From Candidatus Promineifilum breve (GTDB lineage Bacteria > Chloroflexota > Anaerolineae > Promineifilales > Promineifilaceae), in the NCBI RefSeq assembly GCF_900066015.1, contig NZ_LN890655.1, positions 2,458,726 through 2,522,725 on the forward strand: 64,000 nucleotides of DNA. The letters run 5' to 3'. The notes beneath the pieces were generated by a model. It ran no database searches. It was given only the letters and a program-made list of their open reading frames with translations, and had not been told where the DNA came from. Position numbers and translations under genes: made by a program. Below are positions 32,296 to 41,035 of the stretch, in pieces; the stretch's first letter is position 1, and every line of letters begins with the position of its first letter.

Positions 32296-32598
32296 CTAGG
32301 CCGCCGAGTAGATCTGTACTTCGCGCGCGATCCGGCCGGCCAACTGATCCTCGGCCACGTCCAGATCGTAGTCCATTTGCAGACCCAGCCAGAATTGGGG
32401 CGACATCCCGAAATAGCGCGCCAGCCGCAGCGCTGTGTCGGGCGTGATGCGCCGCTTGCCCTGGATGATCTCGTTGATGCGCCGGGCGGGGACGCGGATG
32501 TCGAGCGCCAGCCGGTTCTGGCTCAAGGCCATCGGCTTCAGAAACTCTTCGAGAAGGATTTCGCCCGGATGCACCGGGAGCAGGCTGTCATCAATCAT
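32296..32598 (-). CDS. higA: HigA-type XRE antitoxin without adjacent HigB toxin
   Basis: A 100-residue XRE-family protein with LPVHPGEILLEEFLKPMALS, SQNRLALDIRVPARRINEII, and RRITPDTALRLARYFGMSPQ, the HigA/VapI pattern, and a C-terminal WLGLQMDYDL. HigA normally pairs with a RelE-like HigB toxin encoded just upstream. Here the upstream gene is hicB, so the cognate toxin is missing or elsewhere. The longer frame is rejected; the ATG at 32598 gives the canonical start. It abuts the ModE-like gene. Confidence 0.85.
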   Translation of the reverse strand: MIDDSLLPVHPGEILLEEFLKPMALSQNRLALDIRVPARRINEIIQGKRRITPDTALRLARYFGMSPQFWLGLQMDYDLDVAEDQLAGRIAREVQIYSAA

Positions 32599-32621
32599 GG
32601 CACATTCACCCCAAAGGGACA

Positions 32622-32975
32622 TCATCTTTCTTGTCGGGCCAATCCGTCGGCCAGGAGTGTTGTGACCAACGCGTTCATACTGACGCCCTCCTGTTTGGCC
32701 CGCGCCGCCAGACGCGCATGGAGACTGCGGGGCACACGTTGAACGAAACGGCCGCTGTAGCTGCCACCGCTGCCCGGCTCCGGAACCGGCAACTTCATGC
32801 TTTCCAGCGCCGCGATCGTCTCGGACAGGGCATCCAAGCCATTGCGAATGGCCTCTTCGGGCGTTTCGCCGTCGGAGATGCATTCGCTGAAATCGGGGAA
32901 GGAGATTAGAAATCCTCCACCGTCGTCTTCCGAAAGGGTTCGGATTTCGAAAGGATAGTGGGTTAGGTCACGCAT
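32622..32975 (-). CDS. hicB: HicB antitoxin
   Basis: A 117-residue protein with the partly degraded RNase-H-like fold of HicB (YPFEIRTLSEDDGGGFLISF, DFSECISDGETPEEAIRNGL) and a C-terminal ribbon-helix-helix domain (FVQRVPRSLHARLAARAKQE). It binds and neutralises HicA, and the RHH represses the operon. It is separated from hicA by three bases. Full length. Confidence 0.92.
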   Translation of the reverse strand: MRDLTHYPFEIRTLSEDDGGGFLISFPDFSECISDGETPEEAIRNGLDALSETIAALESMKLPVPEPGSGGSYSGRFVQRVPRSLHARLAARAKQEGVSMNALVTTLLADGLARQER

Positions 32976-32978
32976 GAT

Positions 32979-33203
32979 TTAGCCTGTAACGAACTCCACA
33001 AACTTCTTGATATAGACCGGTTTGATGGGTCGATTGGCCGGGATGGGTAAGGTCTGACCATCACGTCTCACGAATACGACGTGGCTCGTTCCTTGTTGAC
33101 GCCATTCGATTTGGTTGGCACGGGCTATTGTCTTGAGTTGCTCGATTCGCCAATCTCGGGGATTGTTACGCATCCGCTCAAGAAGCTTCTCGGCCGTGCT
33201 CAT
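32979..33203 (-). CDS. hicA: HicA toxin
   Basis: A 74-residue double-stranded-RNA-binding-like toxin that cleaves mRNA. The motif GTSHVVFVRRDGQTLPIPAN contains the active-site histidine. It is the first gene of hicA-hicB-higA. Compared with short HicA proteins it has a longer N-terminal helix (TAEKLLERMRNNPRDWRIEQ). No Shine-Dalgarno is seen; a short AT-rich imperfect palindrome (TATCATTTTATCATGA) surrounds the start. Confidence 0.88.
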   Translation of the reverse strand: MSTAEKLLERMRNNPRDWRIEQLKTIARANQIEWRQQGTSHVVFVRRDGQTLPIPANRPIKPVYIKKFVEFVTG

Positions 33204-33275
33204 GATAAAATGATACTATATGTGATAGCAGCAGGCAACCTTCCCGCACTTTATTCCGTCGCCATACCGATTTCT

Positions 33276-33283
33276 GCTATACT
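33276..33283 (+). promoter_or_regulatory. Extended -10 candidate of asnS
   Basis: TGCTATACT, an extended -10, lies 30 bases before the asnS start. It matches the TGC-led -10 elements upstream of the membrane protein (5738) and rpoD-type genes (50480). The -35 is weak. Confidence 0.5.
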
Positions 33284-33312
33284 CCCCAAAACGTCCTCTA
33301 CGGAGACCCTTT

Positions 33313-34650
33313 ATGACCACCCCCTTCACCATCGAACGCATCGCCGATTTCGTCGGCCAACGCGTCACCGTTAAAGGTTGGCTCTATCAGTCCACGCCCA
33401 AAGGCAAGCTGCTCTTTCTGCGCCTGCGCGACGGCACGGGTATCACCCAGGCCGTGGCCTACCGGCCGGAAGTGGGCGACGAACTGTTCGAGATGCTGGC
33501 CCATCTGGGCCAGGAGTCGTCGCTCATGGTCACCGGCACGGTGCGGGCCAACGACCGCGCGCCGGGCACGCCCAAGGGGTTCGAGATCGGCATCGAGGAA
33601 GTCGAGGTGCTCCAGAATGCCGTCGATTACCCTATCACCCCCAAGGAGCACGGCGTGGAGTTCCTGATGGACAACCGCCACCTGTGGCTACGCAGCAGCC
33701 AGCAGTGGGCCATCATGCGCGTGCGCACGACCATCAAGCGGGCCATCGTCGACTTCCTGGACAACAACGGCTTCCTGAACATCGATACGCCGATCATCAC
33801 CCCCAGCGCGGCCGAGGGCACCAGCAACCTGTTCGAGGTGCAATACTTCGAGGATAAGGCCTATCTGGCCCAGACCGGCCAACTCTACAACGAGGCCAAC
33901 ATCATGGCCTTCGGCAAGGTCTACTGCTTCGGCCCCACCTTCCGGGCCGAGAAGAGCAAGACCCGCCGCCATCTGGCCGAGTTCTGGATGGTGGAGCCGG
34001 AGATGGCCTTCCATGACCTCGACGACCTGATGGCCCTGGAGGAGCAGTTCGTCAGCTACATCGTGCAGACGACGCTGGAGAAGCGCGGGCCGGAGTTGGA
34101 ACTGCTGAACCGCGATGTGGCGGCGCTGCGTAACGTGACGCCCCCCTTCCCGCGCATCAGCTACGACGAGGCCATCGAGCGCCTCCATGCCATCCGCGCC
34201 GCCACCGACGACCCGAAATTAAAGGATGATTTGGCTATCGAGTGGGGCGACGACTTCGGCTCGCCGCACGAGACGGAACTGACCAAGCAGTTCGACAAGC
34301 CGGTGTTCGTCCATGGCTACCCCACGGCGGTCAAGGCGTTCTACATGGAGCCGTGGCCCGGCCGGCCGGAGGTGTGCAAGAGCGTCGATCTGCTGGCCCC
34401 CGAAGGGTACGGCGAGATCATCGGCGGCAGCGAGCGCATGAGCGACCCCGACGTGCTGCTGGCGGCCATCCGCCGCCACGAACTGCCGGAGGCCAACTAC
34501 CAATGGTACATCGACCTGCGGCGCTTCGGCAGCGTGCCCCATAGCGGCTTCGGCCTGGGCCTGGAGCGCACGGTGGCCTGGATCTGCGGCATCGACCACA
34601 TCCGCCAGACCAGCCCCTTCCCGCGCACCCTCAGCCGCCTGACACCCTAA
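33313..34650 (+). CDS. asnS: Asparaginyl-tRNA synthetase
   Basis: A 445-residue class IIb aminoacyl-tRNA synthetase. It has an OB-fold anticodon-binding domain (residues 1-105), then motif 1, motif 2 FRAEKSKTRRHLAEFWMVEP, and motif 3 GFGLGLERTVAWICGID. LAQTGQLYNEANIM and the absence of AspRS-specific signatures favour Asn. It charges tRNA-Asn with asparagine. GGAG precedes the ATG. The stop is immediately followed by a nested palindromic repeat. Confidence 0.95.
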   Translation: MTTPFTIERIADFVGQRVTVKGWLYQSTPKGKLLFLRLRDGTGITQAVAYRPEVGDELFEMLAHLGQESSLMVTGTVRANDRAPGTPKGFEIGIEEVEVLQNAVDYPITPKEHGVEFLMDNRHLWLRSSQQWAIMRVRTTIKRAIVDFLDNNGFLNIDTPIITPSAAEGTSNLFEVQYFEDKAYLAQTGQLYNEANIMAFGKVYCFGPTFRAEKSKTRRHLAEFWMVEPEMAFHDLDDLMALEEQFVSYIVQTTLEKRGPELELLNRDVAALRNVTPPFPRISYDEAIERLHAIRAATDDPKLKDDLAIEWGDDFGSPHETELTKQFDKPVFVHGYPTAVKAFYMEPWPGRPEVCKSVDLLAPEGYGEIIGGSERMSDPDVLLAAIRRHELPEANYQWYIDLRRFGSVPHSGFGLGLERTVAWICGIDHIRQTSPFPRTLSRLTP

Positions 34651-34814
34651 GAAGAAACCACAGATTTCACAGATTTCACAGATGAAGAAAAAGAATCCGC
34701 AGATTTCGCAGATTTCGCAGATTAAAGAACGCTTTTAAAAATCTGCGTAATCTGCGTAATCTGCGGATAAACCTCTTAAAAATCTGTGAAATCTGTGAAA
34801 TCTGTGGTTTCTCT
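34651..34814. repeat. Nested double palindrome of AATCTG-type repeats
   Basis: The outer arms are GAAACCACAGATTTCACAG and its complement. Nested within them, the inner arms carry the alternative unit CCGCAGATTTCGCAGATTTC and its near complement (TCTGCGTAATCTGCG). The element begins one base after the asnS stop and ends just before the pdxT ribosome-binding site. Confidence 0.92.
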
Positions 34815-34832
34815 TATCCCCCGGAGAAAGAT

Positions 34833-35414
34833 ATGAAGATTGGCGTATTGGCGTTGCAAGGCGCGTTTATCGAGCACATCCAGATTTTGCGCGGCTTGGG
34901 CGTCGAGGCGGTCGAGGTGCGGCTGCCGGGCGATCTGGAAGGGCTGGACGGCCTGATCATCCCCGGCGGCGAGAGCACGACCATCGGCAAACTGGCCGAC
35001 ACTTACGCCCTGATGAGTCCGCTGCGCCAGTTCGCGGCCGACAAGCCCGTCTGGGGCACGTGCGCCGGGATGATCTTCATGGCCCGCGAGCTGCACAGCG
35101 GTGACGGCCACCGTGACCAACCGCTATTGGGCGTGATGGACGTAGTCGTGGAGCGCAACGCCTTCGGCCGCCAGGTCGATAGCTTCATCACCCCCATCGA
35201 CGTCGCCCCGTTCGCGGGCGAGCCGTTCCCGGCCGTCTTCATCCGCGGCCCGCGTCTGGTGGAGGCCCACGGCGAAGCGCGCATCATCGCCCGTCTGGCC
35301 GACGGCACGCCCGTGGCCGCGCAGGAAGGGCATTGGCTGGTCACATCCTTCCACCCCGAATTGACGGGGGATAGCCGGTTCCACGACTATTTTGTGAAGA
35401 TGATTGGGGAATAG
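34833..35414 (+). CDS. pdxT: Pyridoxal 5'-phosphate synthase glutaminase subunit
   Basis: A 193-residue class I glutamine amidotransferase. It shows LALQGAFIEHI, GLIIPGGESTTIGKL, the nucleophile cysteine in WGTCAGMIFMA, and the catalytic HPE in VTSFHPELTGD. With PdxS, which is not in the window, it makes PLP from ribose 5-phosphate, glyceraldehyde 3-phosphate and glutamine. PLP is the cofactor of the tryptophanase encoded nearby. CGGAGA precedes the ATG. The stop TAG is the first triplet of a palindromic repeat. Confidence 0.95.
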   Translation: MKIGVLALQGAFIEHIQILRGLGVEAVEVRLPGDLEGLDGLIIPGGESTTIGKLADTYALMSPLRQFAADKPVWGTCAGMIFMARELHSGDGHRDQPLLGVMDVVVERNAFGRQVDSFITPIDVAPFAGEPFPAVFIRGPRLVEAHGEARIIARLADGTPVAAQEGHWLVTSFHPELTGDSRFHDYFVKMIGE

Positions 35415-35464
35415 TGGATAGTGGACAGTGGTCAGTCTGACCACTGACCACTGACCACTGTCTA
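35412..35464. repeat. Heptamer palindrome supplying the stop codons of both convergent genes
   Basis: The element starts TAGTGGATAGTGGACAGTGG and ends with the near-complement GACCACTGACCACTGTCTA. The first TAG is the pdxT stop; the last CTA, read on the minus strand, is the TAG stop of the histidine kinase. Confidence 0.93.
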
Positions 35465-36583
35465 CTGCCGACGGGGGAGGACGACGGTGAACGTCGCCCC
35501 ACCGCCGGGGTTATTCTCGGCGAAGATGCAGCCGTGGTGCTCGGCCACGATGCCCTGGGCGATGAAGAGGCCCAGCCCCGTGCCCTGGCCGCGCGGCTTG
35601 GTGGTGAAGAACGGCTCAAAGATGCGCTCCATGATCGTGGGCGCGATGCCCGTGCCCGTGTCGGCCACGGAGAAGGCGAACAGATCATCGGCCGCCGCGC
35701 CGTTGCCGTTGCGGGGCATGACGGCCCGGACATGGGCGGCCAGCGCCGTCTCCCGGCGCAGGTCGGGCGTCCAGAACTTGACCCCCACCACCCCGCCGGC
35801 CGGCTGCATGGCGTCACGGGCGTTGATGAGCAGGTTGATCAGCACCTGGGCGATGCGGTGATGGTCGCAAAAAATGGTCGCCGGGTCGGGCTGAAGTTCC
35901 GTCTCCACCGTCACCCGGGCCTGCTTGCGGAATTGCTGCTCGACCATCGTCAGCGCGTCCTGCATGATGGCCGCCGGGCTGGTGATGGCGATGGTCATGC
36001 CATCCTCCGCCGCGCCGTCGGGTGCGGGGCCGACGTTATGGGCGTAATGGCGCAGCACCTCGACGATGCGGGCGCAACGGAAGGCGCTCTGCTCGATCAA
36101 CTCCACCGCTTGCAGCAGTTCGGCACGATCGATAGTTTCGTCCCGCAACTCGTCGGCCAGATTGGCGCAGGTCGTGGTGATGATGCTGATCGGGTTGGTC
36201 AGCTCGTGGGCCACGCTGGCCGTCAAGGTGCCGATGCCGGCCAGCCGCTGGGCGTGGAGCAGCGACTCATTGAGCCGCTCCAACTCATCGCGCTTCATAA
36301 ACGACAGCAGGCGGCCACCCTCGGCCGCGCCGTTCAGCGGCGTCACGTCCAGCGTCACCGGCAACGTCTCGCCATTGCGGCGCGTTAATTCGGCGTCCTG
36401 CGCCCGCGTTCGCGCCGGCGAGCGATGCCCCAGCCACATATCCGATACAAATAGATTCGTCAATTGTCCAGCCCCATACCCAAGCAGCGCTTCGGCCGCC
36501 CGATTCGCCGACAGAATCTTCCCCTGCTCATCAACAATTACCACGCCTTCCCTGGCGTGGCGTCCCGCGTATTCAATTTCCAC
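35462..36583 (-). CDS. PAS-domain sensor histidine kinase
   Basis: A 373-residue soluble kinase. A PAS domain (residues about 8-100: GVVIVDEQGKILSANRAAEA) precedes the dimerisation helix with the phospho-acceptor His in GTLTASVAHELTNPISIITT, and a HATPase_c domain with N box LLINARDAMQPA, G1 VADTGTGIA and G2 GQGTGLGLFIAQG. No membrane helix is present, so it senses a cytosolic signal, perhaps redox or a ligand bound by the PAS domain. No response regulator is adjacent. The divergent neighbour is msrP. Confidence 0.9.
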   Translation of the reverse strand: MEIEYAGRHAREGVVIVDEQGKILSANRAAEALLGYGAGQLTNLFVSDMWLGHRSPARTRAQDAELTRRNGETLPVTLDVTPLNGAAEGGRLLSFMKRDELERLNESLLHAQRLAGIGTLTASVAHELTNPISIITTTCANLADELRDETIDRAELLQAVELIEQSAFRCARIVEVLRHYAHNVGPAPDGAAEDGMTIAITSPAAIMQDALTMVEQQFRKQARVTVETELQPDPATIFCDHHRIAQVLINLLINARDAMQPAGGVVGVKFWTPDLRRETALAAHVRAVMPRNGNGAAADDLFAFSVADTGTGIAPTIMERIFEPFFTTKPRGQGTGLGLFIAQGIVAEHHGCIFAENNPGGGATFTVVLPRRQ

Positions 36584-36814
36584 CTTTTTGTCCCTCTTCC
36601 GCCGGGCGACACCCCGCGGGCTGAGAAAAGCATACGCCAGACAGGGCGCGGCGTCCGTATGCCGCCCGTAAAATCAGCGTGAAGAGAGCGTGAACGGCTC
36701 CGCTGCCATTGTTTTCATCTGCCACTTTATAACAATGTAAGTAATATTAAGGAAAGAATGCGCCGCCCTGTCCCTTGCGTATACTGAGAGAACCGACAAG
36801 GAGAGAACGAATCC

Positions 36815-37828
<1,014 letters not shown>

Positions 37829-37841
37829 CTTGAGAGCTGTT

Positions 37842-38522
37842 ATGAGTGATTTGGTCGAACAGGTTAAGTCGGAAAAACAGATGCCTGTGGCTCCGCGGCC
37901 GCGCCGCCTCTCCCATGAGGCGCGGAAACGCTTGCTGCGCCTGGCCTATCATGCCGTCGGCCTCTTCCCCCTGGCCTGGCTCATCTTCGACTTCTGGTTC
38001 GGCTTCCTCGGCGCCGAACCGATTCGGGCCATGATCCTGCGCACCGGCAAGGCGGCCATCATCATGCTGACGCTGTCGCTGGCCTGCACCCCGGCCAACA
38101 TCATCTTCGGCTGGAAGCAATCGGTCATCGTGCGCCGGGCGTTGGGCCTCTACGCCTTCATGTACGTCTGCATCCACCTGACCATCTTCGTCTGGCTCGA
38201 TTACGAGTTCCAGATGCGCCTGGTGGTGGAGGAGATCATCCTGCGCCGCTACGCCGTGGTGGGCTTCATCGCCTTCCTGCTGCTCATCCCGCTGGCCCTG
38301 ACCAGCACCAAGGGCTGGCAAAAGCGGCTGGGCAAGCGCTGGAAGTCGCTCCACAAGCTGGTCTATCTCATCGGCGGTCTGGCGGTCATCCACTACATCT
38401 GGCTGGTCAAGAACGCCTACACCCAGCCGCTCATCTTCGCCGCGCTCATCGGCTTTTTGCTGCTGGTGCGCATTGACCCGATCAAGCAGTTCTTTCTGCG
38501 CGCCTGGCGTAGGAAGGGGTAA
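37842..38522 (+). CDS. msrQ: MsrQ heme-binding membrane subunit
   Basis: A 226-residue, six-helix ferric-reductase-like membrane protein. Histidines in LRLAYHAVGLFPLAW, YVCIHLTIFVWLDY, KSLHKLVYLIGGLAVIHYIW are the expected heme ligands. It passes electrons from the quinone or NADH pool to MsrP. The ATG is 13 bases after the msrP stop. The stop TAA runs into a palindromic repeat. Confidence 0.92.
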   Translation: MSDLVEQVKSEKQMPVAPRPRRLSHEARKRLLRLAYHAVGLFPLAWLIFDFWFGFLGAEPIRAMILRTGKAAIIMLTLSLACTPANIIFGWKQSVIVRRALGLYAFMYVCIHLTIFVWLDYEFQMRLVVEEIILRRYAVVGFIAFLLLIPLALTSTKGWQKRLGKRWKSLHKLVYLIGGLAVIHYIWLVKNAYTQPLIFAALIGFLLLVRIDPIKQFFLRAWRRKG

Positions 38523-38523
38523 A

Positions 38524-38605
38524 GGTGGCGGGTGGCGGGTAGCAAGTAGCGAGTAGCGGGTAGCGAGTTCACAGAGACTCGCCACCCGCCACTTGCCACT
38601 CGCTA
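38524..38605. repeat. GGTGGCGGGT/TAGCGAGT palindromic array between convergent genes
   Basis: GTGGCGGGTAGC-type units on the left and CTCGCCACCCGCCACTTGCC on the right. The right end carries the CTA that is the TAG stop of the minus-strand neighbour; msrQ stops one base before the left end. Confidence 0.9.
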
Positions 38606-39784
38606 ATAATTCAGCAGATCATTCTCATCATCAACCGCCTGCCGGGCGACGTAGTCCCCTTCCTTGGCCCAGGCCGATAGCTCGATGGTGAAGCGGTCGA
38701 AGTAGCTGCCGTCGGGCATGTCGCCGCCTTCGCCATATTCCATCTCGGTGATCTCGGCGTTGATGATCAGCGTCGCCGTCTCCAGGATGATCGTCTCCTT
38801 GGGGCGGGCCAGCACCGGCTCGCCCTTGGGGGCCAGCTTGGCCTTCAGCGCCTCATCGAAGAAGGCGTGGTCGCTCATAATCACCTTGGTGATGGTGCGG
38901 ATGTCGTTCTTGTCGAACAGCCACACTTCGAAGGCGGTCACGTTGCGCGGCGTGGTGGCCCCCACGGCTTCGGCGATGCCCACGCCGCACTCGCCCAGGA
39001 AGTCGCCGTTGGCGCTTTCGATGCTGAACGAGTCGTCGTAGGTATCGTGGCCGCGGGTGTAGGCGGTGCGGAACCGGGCGATGGGCACGGCCGATGATTC
39101 AGCGGCCGGCGCGGCGGTGGCGGCGGCGACGGCCGGAACCGTGGCGCTCAGATTTGGCCGCTGATACGACGGCCGCGACGATTTGCGGGCGACCGGCGCT
39201 TCGCCGGGCACGGACTCCAGATCGTCGTCGGCGCCGGCCATCAGCGCCCGGCGGCGGGTCAACACGTAAAAAGCGGCCGCGCCCAACAGGGCCAGCAGGA
39301 GCAACCCCAACAGCAGCGGCAGGGTATTGCTGCCGCCGTCATCGGCCGCCGCGCCGGGCGCGGCGATGGTCGCCCCGGGCAGGGCCGCCGTCGCGCCGGG
39401 GGTCAGCCCCGCGGCCGGCGTCGCTTGTACGCCCGGCGCGGCCGCCAAAGTGCCGCAGCCGGTACTATTGACGATGGTCGCCGCGGCCACCAGCCGTTGC
39501 TGGTCGGCCGGGTCCAGTGATGCCTGGGCCAATTCGCAAGCCAGCACGTCCCCTTGCCAACTCCCCAGGGCATTGCGCAGTTTGTCCTGGTTGTTGTCGA
39601 AGGCGTACAGTTCGGCCGCGTTGCGGACGAACATGGCCTGATATTCGGGAAAGAGACCGGATGGATCGGCGCCGCTGTACTGAACCGGGAAAAGGCCCCA
39701 GCCCAAGACCACCAGGCCGATAATGAGTCCGGCGATAAACGCTACTAGAGCCGCCAAGCCGGGCCGTCGATTAATGATGTCCAT
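38603..39784 (-). CDS. Hypothetical membrane protein with two membrane segments and a C-terminal soluble domain
   Basis: A 393-residue protein I do not recognise. An N-terminal membrane segment (LAALVAFIAGLIIGLVVLG) is followed by a helical extracytoplasmic region (FPEYQAMFVRNAAELYAFDN) with two cysteines, an Ala/Pro/Thr linker and a second membrane helix (TLPLLLGLLLLALLGAAAFY). The cytosolic C-terminal half has a conserved-looking domain (SFSIESANGDFLGECGVGIA). AGGTAGGTG supports the ATG at 39784. The TAG stop lies in the repeat shared with msrQ. Confidence 0.75.
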   Translation of the reverse strand: MDIINRRPGLAALVAFIAGLIIGLVVLGWGLFPVQYSGADPSGLFPEYQAMFVRNAAELYAFDNNQDKLRNALGSWQGDVLACELAQASLDPADQQRLVAAATIVNSTGCGTLAAAPGVQATPAAGLTPGATAALPGATIAAPGAAADDGGSNTLPLLLGLLLLALLGAAAFYVLTRRRALMAGADDDLESVPGEAPVARKSSRPSYQRPNLSATVPAVAAATAAPAAESSAVPIARFRTAYTRGHDTYDDSFSIESANGDFLGECGVGIAEAVGATTPRNVTAFEVWLFDKNDIRTITKVIMSDHAFFDEALKAKLAPKGEPVLARPKETIILETATLIINAEITEMEYGEGGDMPDGSYFDRFTIELSAWAKEGDYVARQAVDDENDLLNY

Positions 39785-40047
39785 GTTTGTCACCTACCTG
39801 CTTGTATCCTTACGGAATGGATTTTTGTCGAACCCGCTTGATCGACTGCCCGGCGCGCCCGGCCGTCCGCGCACTTCTGCCGGCCTGAGCCGTCGCAACG
39901 GTTCCACCGTTGTTGCGGGTTCCGCTCTTAGGCGACATCCCCTCTTCTGCTGGCGACATCTTACCATAACTCAGAGAGGGATACAAGAAAAGGCGCGTGG
40001 GGCCGTCAATGATATAATGCGGGCCGACTGAACGGATTGAACACAAC

Positions 40048-40809
40048 ATGACCCACCCCAAAAACTATCTCATCGACATGGACGGCGTGCTCGTGCGCGG
40101 CCGGACGATTATCCCCGGCGCCGACGCCTTCATTCAGCGCCTCATCGACCGCGAGGCCCAATTTCTGGTATTGACCAATAACCCGCGCTACACCCCGGCC
40201 GATCTGGCCCACCGCCTGGGCACGATGGGGCTGCAAGTGCCGACGGAACGCATCTTTAGCTCGGCCATGGCCACGGCCCGCTTCCTGCAATCGCAGAAGC
40301 CGGAGGGCACGGCCTTCGTGCTGGGCGAGAGCGGCCTGACCTCGGCCATCCACGGCATCGGCTACGTCATCACCGACCTCGACCCGGATTACGTCATCCT
40401 GGGCGAGGGCAGCTTCGACCTGGAGCAGCTGACCAAGGCCATCCGTCTGGTGGCCGGCGGGGCGCACTTTCTGGCGACCAACCCCGACCCCAGCGGCCCC
40501 GGCGAGGGCGGCACCGTGCCCGCCTGTGGGGCGATGGCCGCCTTCATCGAGAAGGCCAGCGGCGTGTCGCCCTATTTCGTCGGCAAGCCCAATCCGCTGA
40601 TGATGCGCACGGCGCTCAACTTCATCGATGTCCATTCGGAGGACACGATCATGGTCGGCGACACGATGGCGACCGACATCAAGGGCGGCGTGGAGGCCGG
40701 ACTGCAAACCATCCTCGTGCTGACCGGTGTCACCCGGCCGGAGGACGTCGGCCGCTTCCCGTTCCAGCCGACCTATATCCTCGATTCGGTGGCCGATATC
40801 GTTGTGTAG
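40048..40809 (+). CDS. HAD-superfamily subfamily IIA phosphatase (NagD-like)
   Basis: A 253-residue HAD hydrolase. Motif I is [11 protein letters not shown], motif II the Thr in [11 protein letters not shown], a type IIA cap domain follows, then the motif III Lys in [14 protein letters not shown] and motif [19 protein letters not shown]. NagD-like enzymes dephosphorylate small phosphates (p-nitrophenyl phosphate, nucleotides, glycolytic intermediates). A TATAAT at 40013-40018 could be its -10, but no -35 is clear. Single gene. Confidence 0.9.
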   Translation: MTHPKNYLIDMDGVLVRGRTIIPGADAFIQRLIDREAQFLVLTNNPRYTPADLAHRLGTMGLQVPTERIFSSAMATARFLQSQKPEGTAFVLGESGLTSAIHGIGYVITDLDPDYVILGEGSFDLEQLTKAIRLVAGGAHFLATNPDPSGPGEGGTVPACGAMAAFIEKASGVSPYFVGKPNPLMMRTALNFIDVHSEDTIMVGDTMATDIKGGVEAGLQTILVLTGVTRPEDVGRFPFQPTYILDSVADIVV

Positions 40810-40836
40810 GCTATGCCTGGACAGGGCAGAAAGAAT

Positions 40837-40934
40837 AACACAGAGTCCATAGAGAGAAGACACAGAGAGCAAGAAGAGACACCGATCCTGTCTTCCTCTG
40901 TGAATCTCTGTGTCCCTCTGTGAACTCCGTGTAA
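40837..40934. repeat. CACAGAG/CTCTGTG inverted repeat element
   Basis: CACAGAGTCCATAGAGAG and CACAGAGAGCAAGAAG are followed by opposite-sense CTCTGTGAATCTCTGTGTCC. It is related to the core of the element at 26882-27035 but lacks its 18-base ends. Confidence 0.8.
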
Positions 40935-41035
40935 CCTCTTCACACCTCGTTATCCGACTCGCCCCCGACGCTTGACGGGGGCTGTATACTTTAACCTAGC
41001 GCTATCAGCCGTTGCTCCGGCTCAAGCGAAAGGAC

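Noticed and set aside
40013-40018. TATAAT as promoter of the HAD phosphatase gene
   Set aside because: The hexamer is perfect, but no -35 or extended -10 accompanies it and the start is only 30 bases away, so I did not list it as a separate feature.
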